Positions 28,484-37,765 of a DNA stretch of 64,000 bases are shown here, piece after piece. This DNA comes from an uncultured Ignavibacteriota bacterium (GTDB lineage: Bacteria > Bacteroidota > Ignavibacteria > UBA10030 > UBA8401), in the NCBI GenBank assembly GCA_903884005.1, contig CAISDA010000079.1:1-64000 (forward strand). Reading direction: 5' to 3'. The notes below the pieces were generated by a model, which ran no database searches, was not told the origin of the DNA, and saw nothing but the letters and a program-made list of their open reading frames with translations. The translations under genes were made by a program, and so were the position numbers. The first letter of the stretch is position 1, and each line of letters starts with the position of its first letter.

Positions 28484-31400
28484 TCAGTGTTGCATTTTTT
28501 CGAGCGCCTCGTAGTAGCGGCGTATCAATTCCATGTATTCTTTTGTGTAGCCCGATTCGGCGGCGCGCTGAAGGTCGCGGCTGAGGCCCGTGGGTTCCGA
28601 TTCCTTTTTCAGTTCGGCGGGACTTTTTTTCACCATCGATGTGCCGGTGGTGGCTTTGCGTTTCTGTTCGTAGTCGCGTTCGCGGAGCGAACGCTGCGCG
28701 TTCAACATGCGCGAGAGGATGCGGTCCTGTTTCTGCAGCGTCTGCTGATCGGCCGAATGTTCCGAAAGGCTCTGCGCCACTTCTTTCATTTCGTCCGCGA
28801 TCTTTTTTAAGTCGCCGAGGATCTTGTCGCGGTCCGGGCTGCTCTGCGCTTCGCGGTTGAGCTGCTCCATCGATTTCTGCACAGCCTGCTGCTCGGCCGC
28901 AAGCCTGCCCATTTGCGACAGCTGCTGCTGCGACATCTCGCCGGGCTTCCCCTGCCCGATCTGCTGTGTCTGCGAATTGATCCCTTGCTGCTGAGCGGAC
29001 ATGCGCTGCAGCTGCTGCATGAGCGAACCGCCCGCTCCGCCGCCGCCTTGCTGCAGGTCTTTCATCGCATTCTGGACGACCGTCGCCCCTCTGTTGAGCG
29101 AGGCCATTGCCTCACTCTCATGGCCGCCTGCCTGTTGTCCGTTTCGCCCTTCGAGCCCTTTCATGGCTTCGTTCATCTCGCCCATCGCCTTGCCGAGCGC
29201 CTTGCCCATCTCGGGAGTGACCACGAACGACTGCTGCGACAATTCGGCGAGCCCGTTTGCGATGCTCGACAGGTCGCCCTCTAGGTTCATCTGCTGTTCG
29301 GCATTCTCGCGGAATTGCGGCGAGTTCGCATCGAGCTGCCGGACCTGGTTCTTCAGCTGCTCCTGTCTCTGCGACACATCCAGCATGTCCTGCATCGCTT
29401 TGCGCAACCCGTTCAACGCCTCTGCCATCTGGTTGGCGAGGAGCTGCTCCTGCATCTCGGAAAGCTTCTGCGACATTTCATTCATCGACGCACCGGCCTT
29501 CTGCTGGCTTTTCATCGCCTGCTGCTTCTGTCCGCTCTTGAGCTGCTGGGACGATTGCTTCATCGCTTCTTCCATTGCGGCATCGTTCGCGGACTCGGCG
29601 GCCTTCTCCATTTTTTCAATCGGCATCGGACGGCCGAGTTCTTCCATTTTCTTTTTCAGCCGGTTGATTTCTTTTTGTATGTCTTTCAAATCGCCGGTCA
29701 GGTCGTCCTGCTTCTTCGCCAGCGTCTCTGCTTGTTCCTTGTCCGCTGGCGCCAGCTGCGATGTCTCGTTCTGCAGCTGCCCCTGATTTTTTTGAAGCTC
29801 CGCCGCCCGCTTCACAAGCTCGTCGGTCTTCTGTTCCACTTGGATGCGCTTCAGCAGATTCATCGTGCGCTCGATCGAGGCGCGGAACGCATCTTCGGAA
29901 AATTGCATGTTCTGCATCGCCTGTCGCATCTGCTCGGGATTGGCGCTCTTCATCGCCTCCTGCATTTTTTTCAGCGCATCCAAAAATTCCGGGGAATTCA
30001 TCTGCTGCATGAGTCTCTGCAGCTCTGCATATTTTTGCATCGTTTCGGGCGACAGCAGGTTTTTTTTCTGCAGGTCCTGCGTCATGGCATCGATGCTCTT
30101 GTTCACATTGTCAATCTTCTTCTGTATGTCATCGTATTTTTTCGACAGCTCTTCGGCTTTCTGCTGTTTCTGCCAGTCGGAGCCTTTGTTCGTCTTCAAA
30201 TCGCGATCGAGTTCCTCCAATTCCTTCTTCAGTTCCACGGCCTGTTTGAGCGACTCATCCAGTGTCTTCAGCACATCGTCGTGGCTCTTGTCCGCTTCGG
30301 CGAACACTTCATCGAGCGAGGGCAGCCGCAGAAGATACGAATCGCTCTTCGCGGTCTTGGGCCCGTTCACCGCGTCGTTATCCGCCACTTCAGCATGATA
30401 TTCAACGACATCCTCCGGCACGAGGTGGAGCGATGAGGCGTCCCAGAGATAACCGACGATCTGTTCCTTGTCCGTTCCCGGGGGGAGAGGGATGGTGATG
30501 CGCCGGAAGTCGGCCTGCGGCTGTTCGTATTTCGAATGAATGAGCCGGTAGGCGAGCGTCAGAGACGTAAACCCGAAGTCATCTGCGATGCTGATCTGCA
30601 GCGGCACGTTCATGTCTTCTACAAGGTCGAGATTTTTTCCGGGAACGAGGATCGCCACGGACGGCGCTGCATCGGGAAGTGCCGTGAGCGCATAGCGGAT
30701 AGGATTCTCGTTGGCAACACCCTCGGCGTCTTGAAGCGCGAGCCGATAGGTGACGGAAGAGTCGAACGTCATGCTGCCGCGGAATTTTCCACTACGGAGG
30801 TCCAGCTTTATCGTCCCGCCTCCGTCGATCATCACCGATGCGGAACGGATGTCCTTGCTCGGCAGTACTTCCCATGAGACCGTCGACCCGGCAAGCGCCG
30901 ATGCGTCTCCGATATTTTCATCGAGCCGCTGTTCCGGGAGCCGGGCATATCGGGGGGGAAGTATACGCGTGGTGAACGAACGGACGAACGGACGATCAAT
31001 GACGCGAATGTCGTACCGTTCGCTGCATATCTCGCCGCTCTCAACGGAATAGGCGAGGTTGCGGCGAAGCGAAGACAGAACGTATGAAAATGCCCCGGAG
31101 GTATCGCGATGCAACACGATTTTTTCGGGCACGGCAATTCCTTCCTGTTCAACCACGAGCACGATCTCCTTCGGCGACATGAACGTCAGCGGAGCGCGCG
31201 GGTTGGCAATGATGCGAATCGAGACCTGCACCGAACCGTTTTTGATCACGCTGCATGTGCCCGGCCGGACCGCCAAGTCATACGGCATCGGCGCGCGGAA
31301 TTCCTCGGAATAATGAATGAGCCGGTAGGCGGCCGCAGCAATGTCGCTGCCGGGATACAGGAACAAGACCATTGCACCTGCAAGTGTGCCTACGGCGATA

Positions 31401-31903
31401 CCCAGGAACCGGAACACACGAGAGTACGACACGGCTTCTGTGAAGTTCACAGCAGAGAAGCGGCCGAAGAAGTCGTTCAGCGAGGCGTTCAGGAGCTCAT
31501 GTGAGTAGAGCGATGCGGCACTGCTGTCCGCGGCAAGTTGAAGGAGGTTGCGCAGATGGTCGCTGATCGATGGAAAATATTTGCCGATGATAACGGCGGT
31601 GTCTTCGAGCGACGCCGGACGAATGATGCCGAAATTTTTCAGCAGCGGCACGCCGATGAGCGCAGCGGCAAGGGCAATGGCGCACACAGCCCAGGAAAAC
31701 ACCATCGCGCCCCGCACTGCACTCGGAAGCGAAAACACATATTCAACAAGAGACGCACAGACCGTCAGACAGATGAGGCTTACCACAAACGCAAGGGCTC
31801 CGGCAATCGCCTCTTCCCTGTACATTTTCGAACGCACTTCTTCCACACGCTGCGTTAAGCGCGTATGATCGCGATCGAACGTATGTGGTAGAGTGTCGTT
31901 CAT
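28484..31903 (-). CDS. DUF4175 family membrane coiled-coil protein
   Basis: A 1,139-residue protein of the DUF4175 type. Two hydrophobic segments near residues 33-58 and 65-85 and a third near 165-185 anchor it in the inner membrane; residues 190-530 form a beta-rich, probably periplasmic region; from about 545 to 1110 the sequence becomes a long, highly charged and then Gln/Met-rich coiled coil, including Gly-rich and Gln-rich low-complexity stretches near 935-1000. The function of DUF4175 is not known. In FCB bacteria such genes commonly lie near DUF4159, MoxR ATPase and von Willebrand factor genes; only DUF4159 is present here, immediately upstream. Confidence 0.75.
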   Translation of the reverse strand: MNDTLPHTFDRDHTRLTQRVEEVRSKMYREEAIAGALAFVVSLICLTVCASLVEYVFSLPSAVRGAMVFSWAVCAIALAAALIGVPLLKNFGIIRPASLEDTAVIIGKYFPSISDHLRNLLQLAADSSAASLYSHELLNASLNDFFGRFSAVNFTEAVSYSRVFRFLGIAVGTLAGAMVLFLYPGSDIAAAAYRLIHYSEEFRAPMPYDLAVRPGTCSVIKNGSVQVSIRIIANPRAPLTFMSPKEIVLVVEQEGIAVPEKIVLHRDTSGAFSYVLSSLRRNLAYSVESGEICSERYDIRVIDRPFVRSFTTRILPPRYARLPEQRLDENIGDASALAGSTVSWEVLPSKDIRSASVMIDGGGTIKLDLRSGKFRGSMTFDSSVTYRLALQDAEGVANENPIRYALTALPDAAPSVAILVPGKNLDLVEDMNVPLQISIADDFGFTSLTLAYRLIHSKYEQPQADFRRITIPLPPGTDKEQIVGYLWDASSLHLVPEDVVEYHAEVADNDAVNGPKTAKSDSYLLRLPSLDEVFAEADKSHDDVLKTLDESLKQAVELKKELEELDRDLKTNKGSDWQKQQKAEELSKKYDDIQKKIDNVNKSIDAMTQDLQKKNLLSPETMQKYAELQRLMQQMNSPEFLDALKKMQEAMKSANPEQMRQAMQNMQFSEDAFRASIERTMNLLKRIQVEQKTDELVKRAAELQKNQGQLQNETSQLAPADKEQAETLAKKQDDLTGDLKDIQKEINRLKKKMEELGRPMPIEKMEKAAESANDAAMEEAMKQSSQQLKSGQKQQAMKSQQKAGASMNEMSQKLSEMQEQLLANQMAEALNGLRKAMQDMLDVSQRQEQLKNQVRQLDANSPQFRENAEQQMNLEGDLSSIANGLAELSQQSFVVTPEMGKALGKAMGEMNEAMKGLEGRNGQQAGGHESEAMASLNRGATVVQNAMKDLQQGGGGAGGSLMQQLQRMSAQQQGINSQTQQIGQGKPGEMSQQQLSQMGRLAAEQQAVQKSMEQLNREAQSSPDRDKILGDLKKIADEMKEVAQSLSEHSADQQTLQKQDRILSRMLNAQRSLRERDYEQKRKATTGTSMVKKSPAELKKESEPTGLSRDLQRAAESGYTKEYMELIRRYYEALEKMQH

Positions 31904-31946
31904 AAATTAATGCTGCAGTTGGTTCACTGGTAACTCGTCGTAGTGC

Positions 31947-31969
31947 AGGGCGAACTGTTAGCTCGCCCT
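31947..31969. repeat. Small hairpin repeat, copy 1
   Basis: AGGGCGA and TCGCCCT form a perfect 7-bp inverted repeat around a 9-nt loop between the DUF4159 and DUF4175 genes, followed by ACA. A longer-stemmed relative occurs at 32784-32804 and shares the GGGCGA and CTCGCCCTACA blocks, so this looks like a dispersed intergenic palindrome rather than a terminator; no T-tract follows. Confidence 0.5.
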
Positions 31970-32003
31970 ACATGTGCCTCGATGTTATTTCGCCTGCTTG
32001 CTA

Positions 32004-32678
32004 TTATTGCGTGAGCGCCCACACTAAAATATTCGCGCCGAAGCGCAGGGCCTCCTGCCGCTTCTCTTCAGGATCCTTGTGCACTTCAGGGTCCGCCCAG
32101 CCGTCGCTCGGATTGGTCTCGTACGTGTAATAGACCACCAGGCGTCCCTGGCGGATAATGCCGAACCCCTGTGCCGCCTTGCCGTCGTGCTCGTGCGTTT
32201 TCGGCGGCCCGTTCGGGAAATCGAACAAGCAGTGATACAATCCATAGGAATACGGCAGTTCCACCAGATCGGCATCGGGGTAAACTTTTTTTATTTCCCT
32301 GCGGAATGCCTTATCCATGCCGTAGTCGTCGTCCGCATAGAGAAAACCACCGTTCTCCAAATATGCCCGGAGGCGCTTCACTTCATACTCGGAAAACACA
32401 ATATTGCCATGGCCGGTCATGAAGATAAACGGATAGGAAAAAAAATTGTCGCTGCCAATTTCAGTGAACTCGTATTTAGGGTCGGCATCGATGCCGGCGC
32501 AGTCGCGTGTGAATGCGAGCAGGTTCACTTCTGCCGACGGATCGTTATACCAGTCCCCGCCCCCGGCATATTTCAACCGGGCGATGCGGAACTGCGATTC
32601 GATGCGGGGAGATTGCCCCCACGCGCACTGAAACGCGGCGATGAACACGATGACGCTCTGAAGCAGAATTTTTCTCAT
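32004..32678 (-). CDS. Secreted DUF4159 domain protein
   Basis: A 224-residue protein with an N-terminal signal peptide (MRKILLQSVIVFIAAF core, probable cleavage after CAWG) followed by a DUF4159 domain: FRIARLKYAGGGDWYNDP, a PFIFMTGHGN strand-turn, LENGGFLYADDDYG, and a C-terminal GRLVVYYTYE segment. The fold resembles a glutamine-amidotransferase-like alpha/beta unit in which GGFLYADD replaces the usual nucleophile region, so catalysis is uncertain. It is 100 bp upstream of the DUF4175 gene on the same strand and likely works with it at the cell envelope. The molecular role of either is unknown. Confidence 0.75.
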   Translation of the reverse strand: MRKILLQSVIVFIAAFQCAWGQSPRIESQFRIARLKYAGGGDWYNDPSAEVNLLAFTRDCAGIDADPKYEFTEIGSDNFFSYPFIFMTGHGNIVFSEYEVKRLRAYLENGGFLYADDDYGMDKAFRREIKKVYPDADLVELPYSYGLYHCLFDFPNGPPKTHEHDGKAAQGFGIIRQGRLVVYYTYETNPSDGWADPEVHKDPEEKRQEALRFGANILVWALTQ

Positions 32679-32783
32679 ACAAAAAAATACTCATTCAGGG
32701 ACGCAGATGCAAGAGAACGGGGTTTTCAGCATTTCTTTCATGCGAATATTCCGCCTGCATTGGCATCCCGGCACGATCAAATG

Positions 32784-32804
32784 GGGCGAGATACCATCTC
32801 GCCC
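32784..32804. repeat. Small hairpin repeat, copy 2
   Basis: GGGCGAGAT and ATCTCGCCC form a perfect 9-bp inverted repeat with a 3-nt loop (ACC), followed by TACA. It is related to the hairpin at 31947-31969 and lies upstream of the DUF4159 gene. Confidence 0.55.
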
Positions 32805-32830
32805 TACAATGCTGCATCTACGAAACTGGT

Positions 32831-32904
32831 GTTTTCATGCGGGGTAGTGAACCCCACATTCATGCACGCTACATGGTAACGCATGACGGCGCAGGCATGA
32901 AAAC
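32831..32904 (-). other. Structured intergenic element with potential three-way fold
   Basis: GTTTTCATGC (32831-32840) and GCATGAAAAC (32895-32904) are perfect 10-bp inverted arms. Between them are two further perfect stems: GGGGT/ACCCC (32841-32855) and TCATGC/GCATGA (32860-32886). Together they can fold as a three-way junction. The element lies between the ftsZ terminator and the DUF4159 gene, just upstream of a hairpin repeat. It may be a dispersed repeat or a structured leader for the DUF4159 transcript. Confidence 0.4.
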
Positions 32905-32940
32905 AAAACGCCCCGTGCCGGAATCGGGCACGGAGCGTTT
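32897..32940 (-). terminator. Rho-independent terminator of the dcw cluster (after ftsZ)
   Basis: On the minus strand a 14-bp stem, AAACGCTCCGTGCC with GGCACGGGGCGTTT (one U-G wobble), closes a 7-nt loop and runs into TTTTGTTTTC. It begins 27 bp after the ftsZ stop and is a textbook intrinsic terminator. Confidence 0.85.
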
Positions 32941-32967
32941 CAATTCGCGCGTGTATACAGTAGCCAC

Positions 32968-34143
32968 TTAGTCCATGATCTTCCGTAAAAATGCGGGACG
33001 ATCACTCACTTCGTAATTGTGATTGTTGTAGAACTGATCGTTCTCCACATTCACCGTGGCAAGCGAGTTTTGATGGCGCGAAATTGCCGGCGCATCGTAC
33101 GGTCTCAATTCGCTCGGGCCCGTGGGCACATGGTCGATGATCGTTTTCGGCGCGCGCGCGGGACGTTCCTGCGGGGCCGTCCCCTTCTTATTGAATCCGG
33201 TTGCGATCACGGTGACCATCAGTTCCTCGGTCATATTGTCGTCGAAGACCAGGCCGGAAATGACTTCCACATCGCCGCCTGCCGCTTCGGTGATGACCTG
33301 TACGGCTGCATCATATTCTTCGATGGTGATCTGGCTGTTGCCCGTCACGTTCACAAGCACTTTTTGCGCGCCGGCAACCGAGACGCCCTCAAGGAGCGGA
33401 CTTGAAATCGCCATTGTCGCCGCTTCAGACGCACGGTTCTCGCCTGTTGCAATGCCGGTGCCCATGAGCGCATCGCCCATTTCGCGCATCACGCGTTTCA
33501 CATCGGCGAAGTCGACATTGATGAATCCGGGAACGGTGATGATGTCTGAAATACCGCGCGCAGCATTATGCAGCACGGCATTGGCGACTTCAAAGGCCTG
33601 CGAGATCGGCGTCGCGCGGTCCACCACAGACAGCAATCGCTGGTTGGGGATCACGATGAGCGTGTCGACTTGTTTGCGCAGTTCTTCGATGCCGGCTTCG
33701 GCAGACGCCATGCGACGCTTGCCTTCATGATGAAACGGCTTTGTCACTATGCCCACAACGAGAGCACCGAGGCTCTTGGCAATATTGGCCACGACCGGTC
33801 CTGCGCCGGTGCCGGTGCCGCCGCCCATTCCGGCGGTCACAAAGACCATGTCGCAATTTTGAAGCAGACGTGCGATCTCTTCCTTGTCTTCTTCCGCGGC
33901 ACGCTGTCCCACCTGAGGATCGGCACCCGCGCCGAGGCCGCGCGTTAAATTTTTACCGATGCGGATCTTGTTTTCAGCTTTGTTTCGCTCGAGCGCCTGC
34001 ATATCCGTATTCACAGCGACAAAATCGACGCCGATAAGGCCTTTTTCGATCATGCTGTTGACCGCGTTGCCGCCGCCGCCGCCGACACCAACGATGCGTA
34101 TCTTCGCGCCGCTCTCGGACGATGATGCTGCAAACTCTATCAT
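32968..34143 (-). CDS. ftsZ: Cell division GTPase FtsZ
   Basis: A 391-residue tubulin homologue that polymerises at midcell to form the division ring. The N-terminal GTPase domain contains [11 protein letters not shown] and the tubulin signature [10 protein letters not shown] near residue 106, with the T7-loop NVDFADVK later. The globular domain ends near 320; a variable linker (rich in Pro, Ala and Asn) leads to the conserved tail [11 protein letters not shown], which binds FtsA. The start ATG has AAGGAG 5 nt upstream. It is the last gene of the dcw cluster and is followed by a strong terminator. A 98-bp gap separates it from ftsA. Confidence 0.97.
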   Translation of the reverse strand: MIEFAASSSESGAKIRIVGVGGGGGNAVNSMIEKGLIGVDFVAVNTDMQALERNKAENKIRIGKNLTRGLGAGADPQVGQRAAEEDKEEIARLLQNCDMVFVTAGMGGGTGTGAGPVVANIAKSLGALVVGIVTKPFHHEGKRRMASAEAGIEELRKQVDTLIVIPNQRLLSVVDRATPISQAFEVANAVLHNAARGISDIITVPGFINVDFADVKRVMREMGDALMGTGIATGENRASEAATMAISSPLLEGVSVAGAQKVLVNVTGNSQITIEEYDAAVQVITEAAGGDVEVISGLVFDDNMTEELMVTVIATGFNKKGTAPQERPARAPKTIIDHVPTGPSELRPYDAPAISRHQNSLATVNVENDQFYNNHNYEVSDRPAFLRKIMD

Positions 34144-34241
34144 AGTGACTCCTTGTTAATGGGTGGGTGTTTGGAATGTAATGTATTTTTTTTCGTTCTC
34201 TTCATACCCCTTCCGCGCGCTCGAAATCGCGCACGGCAGCT

Positions 34242-35483
34242 TTACAGTTCGTTGAACATATCCTTCATACGCTTGAGTACCGTCACAAATTTCGTGTCCA
34301 TTTTTTTGGGTTCCTCCTTCACCGAATGAGCGGCAGTCTGACGGTGTTTGATGGCATGCATGACCAGCCCGACGCCTGTGGCATACATGGGATTTTCAAT
34401 TTCACGCAGCAGTCCGCCGTGAAAGCCCGACGGAATGCCGATCTTCACGGGCATGCCCAGAATCTCGCGGGCGAGATCGGCGGTGCCTTTCACCAGCGAG
34501 CCTCCGCCGGTGAGGACGGCGCCGGCGAAGAGATGTTTCTGGTACCCCGAACGCTTGATCTCGACGGCAGCCAGTTTCAGTATCTCTTCCATCCGTGCCT
34601 GAATGATGTTGCTCAACATTTTCTTGTCGATGCTGAGGGGCGTGCGTCCGCCGATGCCGGGGATCATGATCGGTTCGTCGTCGATCACCGATGAGCGGTG
34701 CGCATGGCCGTGCTCTATTTTCAAATGCTCCGCCTGATCGGTGAGGATGCCGAGCACGTGACGGATATCGTCTGTGACCTTCTTGCCTGCGATGCCGATC
34801 ACCGCCGTGTGCCGGATCGTCCTATCGACGAACACGGCCACATCGGTCGTGCCGCCGCCGATGTCGATGAGCACAACGCCGACTTCCTTTTCTTCTTCGT
34901 TGAGCACGGCGTCGCTCGATGCGATCGGCTCGAGCACGATGTCGCTCACATTCACGCCCGCACTCTGCACGCACCGCATGATGTTCTGCGTTGCCGAAAT
35001 GAGGCCGGTGATGATGTGGACCGTCCCTTCCAGGCGCACGCCCGACATGCCGACGGGTTCGATGACGCCGTCCTGCCCGTCCACGATATACTCCTGCGGA
35101 ATGACGTGGATGATCCTCCGGTCCGACGGCAGCGCCACCTTCTTCGTATCGTCGATGAGGCGCTTCTCGTCGGCTTCGGTGATGATCTGATCCTTGCCGC
35201 TGATCGCCACTACGCCGCGCGTCTGCAGGCACTGCACATGGTCGCCGGCGATGCCCGCGACGACCGAATCCAATTTGAGGCCCGATTGCTCCTCCGCTTC
35301 ATGGATCGCGGCCTTGATCGATTCGATGGTCTTGTTGATGTGCGTGATCACGCCGCGCGTCAGCCCTTCGGATTTGCTCCGGCCGATGCCGAGAATATTG
35401 ATCTCGTTGTTCTCGTTGAGCGAAGCCACGATCGCACATACTTTGGTGGTGCCTATATCCAGTCCGACGTAAATATTTTCCAT
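34242..35483 (-). CDS. ftsA: Cell division protein FtsA
   Basis: A 413-residue actin-like ATPase that tethers FtsZ to the membrane. The phosphate-1 motif YVGLDIGTTKVCAIV opens the protein, the characteristic 1C domain follows, and IDIGGGTTDVAVF and LTGGGSLVKG are the phosphate-2 and adenosine motifs. The C-terminus ends in a short amphipathic helix (VLKRMKDMFNEL) suited to membrane binding. I chose the ATG at 35483 over an in-frame TTG at 35507, because conservation starts at MENIYVGLD and GAAGAGAG precedes it. It lies between ftsQ and ftsZ as usual. Confidence 0.96.
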   Translation of the reverse strand: MENIYVGLDIGTTKVCAIVASLNENNEINILGIGRSKSEGLTRGVITHINKTIESIKAAIHEAEEQSGLKLDSVVAGIAGDHVQCLQTRGVVAISGKDQIITEADEKRLIDDTKKVALPSDRRIIHVIPQEYIVDGQDGVIEPVGMSGVRLEGTVHIITGLISATQNIMRCVQSAGVNVSDIVLEPIASSDAVLNEEEKEVGVVLIDIGGGTTDVAVFVDRTIRHTAVIGIAGKKVTDDIRHVLGILTDQAEHLKIEHGHAHRSSVIDDEPIMIPGIGGRTPLSIDKKMLSNIIQARMEEILKLAAVEIKRSGYQKHLFAGAVLTGGGSLVKGTADLAREILGMPVKIGIPSGFHGGLLREIENPMYATGVGLVMHAIKHRQTAAHSVKEEPKKMDTKFVTVLKRMKDMFNEL

Positions 35484-35517
35484 ACTCTCTTCGTTGATGA
35501 TGGTCAAGTGCGCATTG

Positions 35518-36348
35518 TTACAGCGTAGATTTCATCGGTGCATGCAGAGCGGCCGATGCCTTCGGCAGTGTCACGATCTGTCCATCGAACCGGAGATCGA
35601 TGTACTGCAGATTGTGAACACCGCCTTCCACAATAATTTTTTTCCAGAACGCGTCGAGCGCTGCCATTTTTTTCACCGCATTGCCCTGGCCGAAGATGAT
35701 CGGCGTCCCGCCCTCAAATGCATAGAGCACGATGTCATGTCCGTTGCGCACGCGCACTTCCGAGATCACGTGGCTCACTTCCTCGCTCACCGCCTTCGCC
35801 GCCTTCAGGATCTCTATTGCGGACAGAAGGTCCTCATTCGTGGTCTGCATGCCCGGCTTGAACGTCTGCGCCGAATCCACTCCGGTGATCACCGGCAGAT
35901 CGTAGATGGCGGCAGACTCGACCGGCGGCAGCAGATACCCCTCGTCATCGATGTACAGATGTTCCCCGTGGCTGCCGAGCACCAGCATCGCCGAGGGTTC
36001 GCGTTCGGTGATGGACACGCGGATCGTGGACGGCATCTCGCGCTGCACGCTCGCATGACGTATGAACGCGTTCGTTTGCAGTGCGGTCTGCAGGGCCGCA
36101 AGGTTGATGTCGAACAGCGCCCGCTGCGAGGTCAACTGCGCGAGACGCAGCACGTCGTCCTGCGTCACGATCTTCTGCCCGTCGATCGAGACCGACTGCA
36201 TCATGAGGTGCTTTTTCCATTGCGCCGCAGAGAACACCACACATGCCATGAAGGCCGCGATCAGGATGAATGCAGCATACACGCTGCGGCCGTACACCGG
36301 CCCACGCTGATTCCCCGTCGTCTCCTCATTCGGTCTCATGGCAGCCAT
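35518..36348 (-). CDS. ftsQ: Cell division protein FtsQ
   Basis: A 276-residue bitopic membrane protein. After a short cytoplasmic N-terminus there is one transmembrane helix (about residues 22-43), then a POTRA domain (QSVSIDGQKIVTQDDVL to TIRVSITEREPSAML) and the FtsQ beta domain (DDEGYLLPP, LPVITGV). FtsQ recruits FtsB/FtsL and links early and late division proteins. The ATG lies 3 nt after the murC stop; a second ATG three codons later is possible. Sequence divergence is normal for this family; position in the cluster supports the call. Confidence 0.9.
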   Translation of the reverse strand: MAAMRPNEETTGNQRGPVYGRSVYAAFILIAAFMACVVFSAAQWKKHLMMQSVSIDGQKIVTQDDVLRLAQLTSQRALFDINLAALQTALQTNAFIRHASVQREMPSTIRVSITEREPSAMLVLGSHGEHLYIDDEGYLLPPVESAAIYDLPVITGVDSAQTFKPGMQTTNEDLLSAIEILKAAKAVSEEVSHVISEVRVRNGHDIVLYAFEGGTPIIFGQGNAVKKMAALDAFWKKIIVEGGVHNLQYIDLRFDGQIVTLPKASAALHAPMKSTL

Positions 36349-36351
36349 TGG

Positions 36352-37737
36352 TTACGATGCATCTCCGATCGACTTCAAAAATTGTTCGCCGTATTTCCAT
36401 ATGTCGCCGGCGCCCATGGTGATGACGATGTCGCCGGGACGCGTGATCTCACGTAACGCGTGGACGACCTGCGATTTGTCCCGGACATACAATGCTTCCT
36501 TGTGGCCGAACTGTTTCGCCGCCGACACGATCAATTCGCCCGTCACACCCTGGATCGGCTCTTCGCGTGCAGGATATACGTCTGTGACAACCAGCACGTC
36601 GGCGAGGAGGAACGCCTTGCCGAATTCCTCATAAAAGTCTCTCGTGCGCGAATACAGATGCGGTTGGAAGACGCAAACAACGCGCTTCCGCCACCCGGCC
36701 TTCACGCCGCTCAGCGTCGCCTTGCATTCGGTGGGATGATGCGCGTAATCGTCGTACACGACGATGCCGTCGGCTTCGCCCTTTTTTTCCCAGCGGCGAT
36801 AGACGCCGGTAAATTTGTCGATGCCGGCCTTCACTTTTTCGAACGGCACGCCGAGTTCGAGACCCACCGACACCGCGGCCAGCGCGTTCTGCACGTTGTG
36901 TATGCCGGGGAGCTGCAGTTTAATCGAACCCAGTTCTTTATACTGCCGCACAACGGTGAACGTGACGGTGTTTTCCTTGTGAACGATATCGACCGCCTGA
37001 ACGTCGGCCTGCGGCGTGAGTCCGTAGGTGATGATCTTTTTCTTCGAAAGTTGCGGCATGATGTCCTGGAGCGCAGGTTCATCCAAACACATGACGATGA
37101 ATCCGTAGAACGGCACCTTGTTGGCGAATTGAACGAAAGCCCCCTTGATGTCCTCGAGATCGCGATAGCAATCCAGATGGTCCGTCTCAAGCGTGGTCAG
37201 CACGGCGACGGTCGGCGTGATGGACAGGAACGACCTGTCGAATTCATCCGCTTCGACCACAATGAACTCGCCTTTGCCCAGGCGCGCATTGGTGCCGCCG
37301 AGGCCGCTCAGTTTTCCTCCGACGATCACCGTCGGATCGAGTCCGCCTTCCATTAAGACAAGGCTCACCATGGACGTCGTCGTCGTTTTTCCGTGCGTGC
37401 CGGCGATGCCGATGCCGTATTTCAAACGCATGACTTCGGCGAGCATTTCGGCGCGGCGCACAGTCGGGATCTTGCGGCGCAGCGCTTCGGCGATCTCGGG
37501 ATTATCCAGCATCACTGCGGACGAATACACCACCGTGTCAACATCGGACGTCACATTTTCGGCGCGATGCCCTTCACACACCGTGATGCCGAGGGACACG
37601 AGCCGTTCCGTCACCTCGCTTGAAGCACGGTCGGATCCGCTCACGGCAAAGCCCTGGTCCACGAGGATCTCGGCAATGCCGCTCATGCCGATGCCGCCGA
37701 TGCCCACAAAATGAATTTTTTTGATTGATGAAAACAT
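36352..37737 (-). CDS. murC: UDP-N-acetylmuramate--L-alanine ligase MurC
   Basis: A 461-residue ATP-dependent ligase adding L-Ala to UDP-MurNAc in the cytoplasm, the first step of stem peptide assembly. The N-terminal Rossmann-like domain begins HFVGIGGIGMSGIAEIL; the ATP loop is GTHGKTTTTSM near residue 114; EADEFDRSFL and DDYAHHPTE are the central metal and C-terminal ligase motifs. Length is normal. It is separated from the upstream PH-domain gene by a repeat element of about 200 bp, unlike the tight spacing elsewhere in the cluster, and is followed after 3 nt by ftsQ. No murB or ddl follows. Confidence 0.96.
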   Translation of the reverse strand: MFSSIKKIHFVGIGGIGMSGIAEILVDQGFAVSGSDRASSEVTERLVSLGITVCEGHRAENVTSDVDTVVYSSAVMLDNPEIAEALRRKIPTVRRAEMLAEVMRLKYGIGIAGTHGKTTTTSMVSLVLMEGGLDPTVIVGGKLSGLGGTNARLGKGEFIVVEADEFDRSFLSITPTVAVLTTLETDHLDCYRDLEDIKGAFVQFANKVPFYGFIVMCLDEPALQDIMPQLSKKKIITYGLTPQADVQAVDIVHKENTVTFTVVRQYKELGSIKLQLPGIHNVQNALAAVSVGLELGVPFEKVKAGIDKFTGVYRRWEKKGEADGIVVYDDYAHHPTECKATLSGVKAGWRKRVVCVFQPHLYSRTRDFYEEFGKAFLLADVLVVTDVYPAREEPIQGVTGELIVSAAKQFGHKEALYVRDKSQVVHALREITRPGDIVITMGAGDIWKYGEQFLKSIGDAS

Positions 37738-37765
37738 GTTCCGCCTCTATTTATTACTTTTGTCG

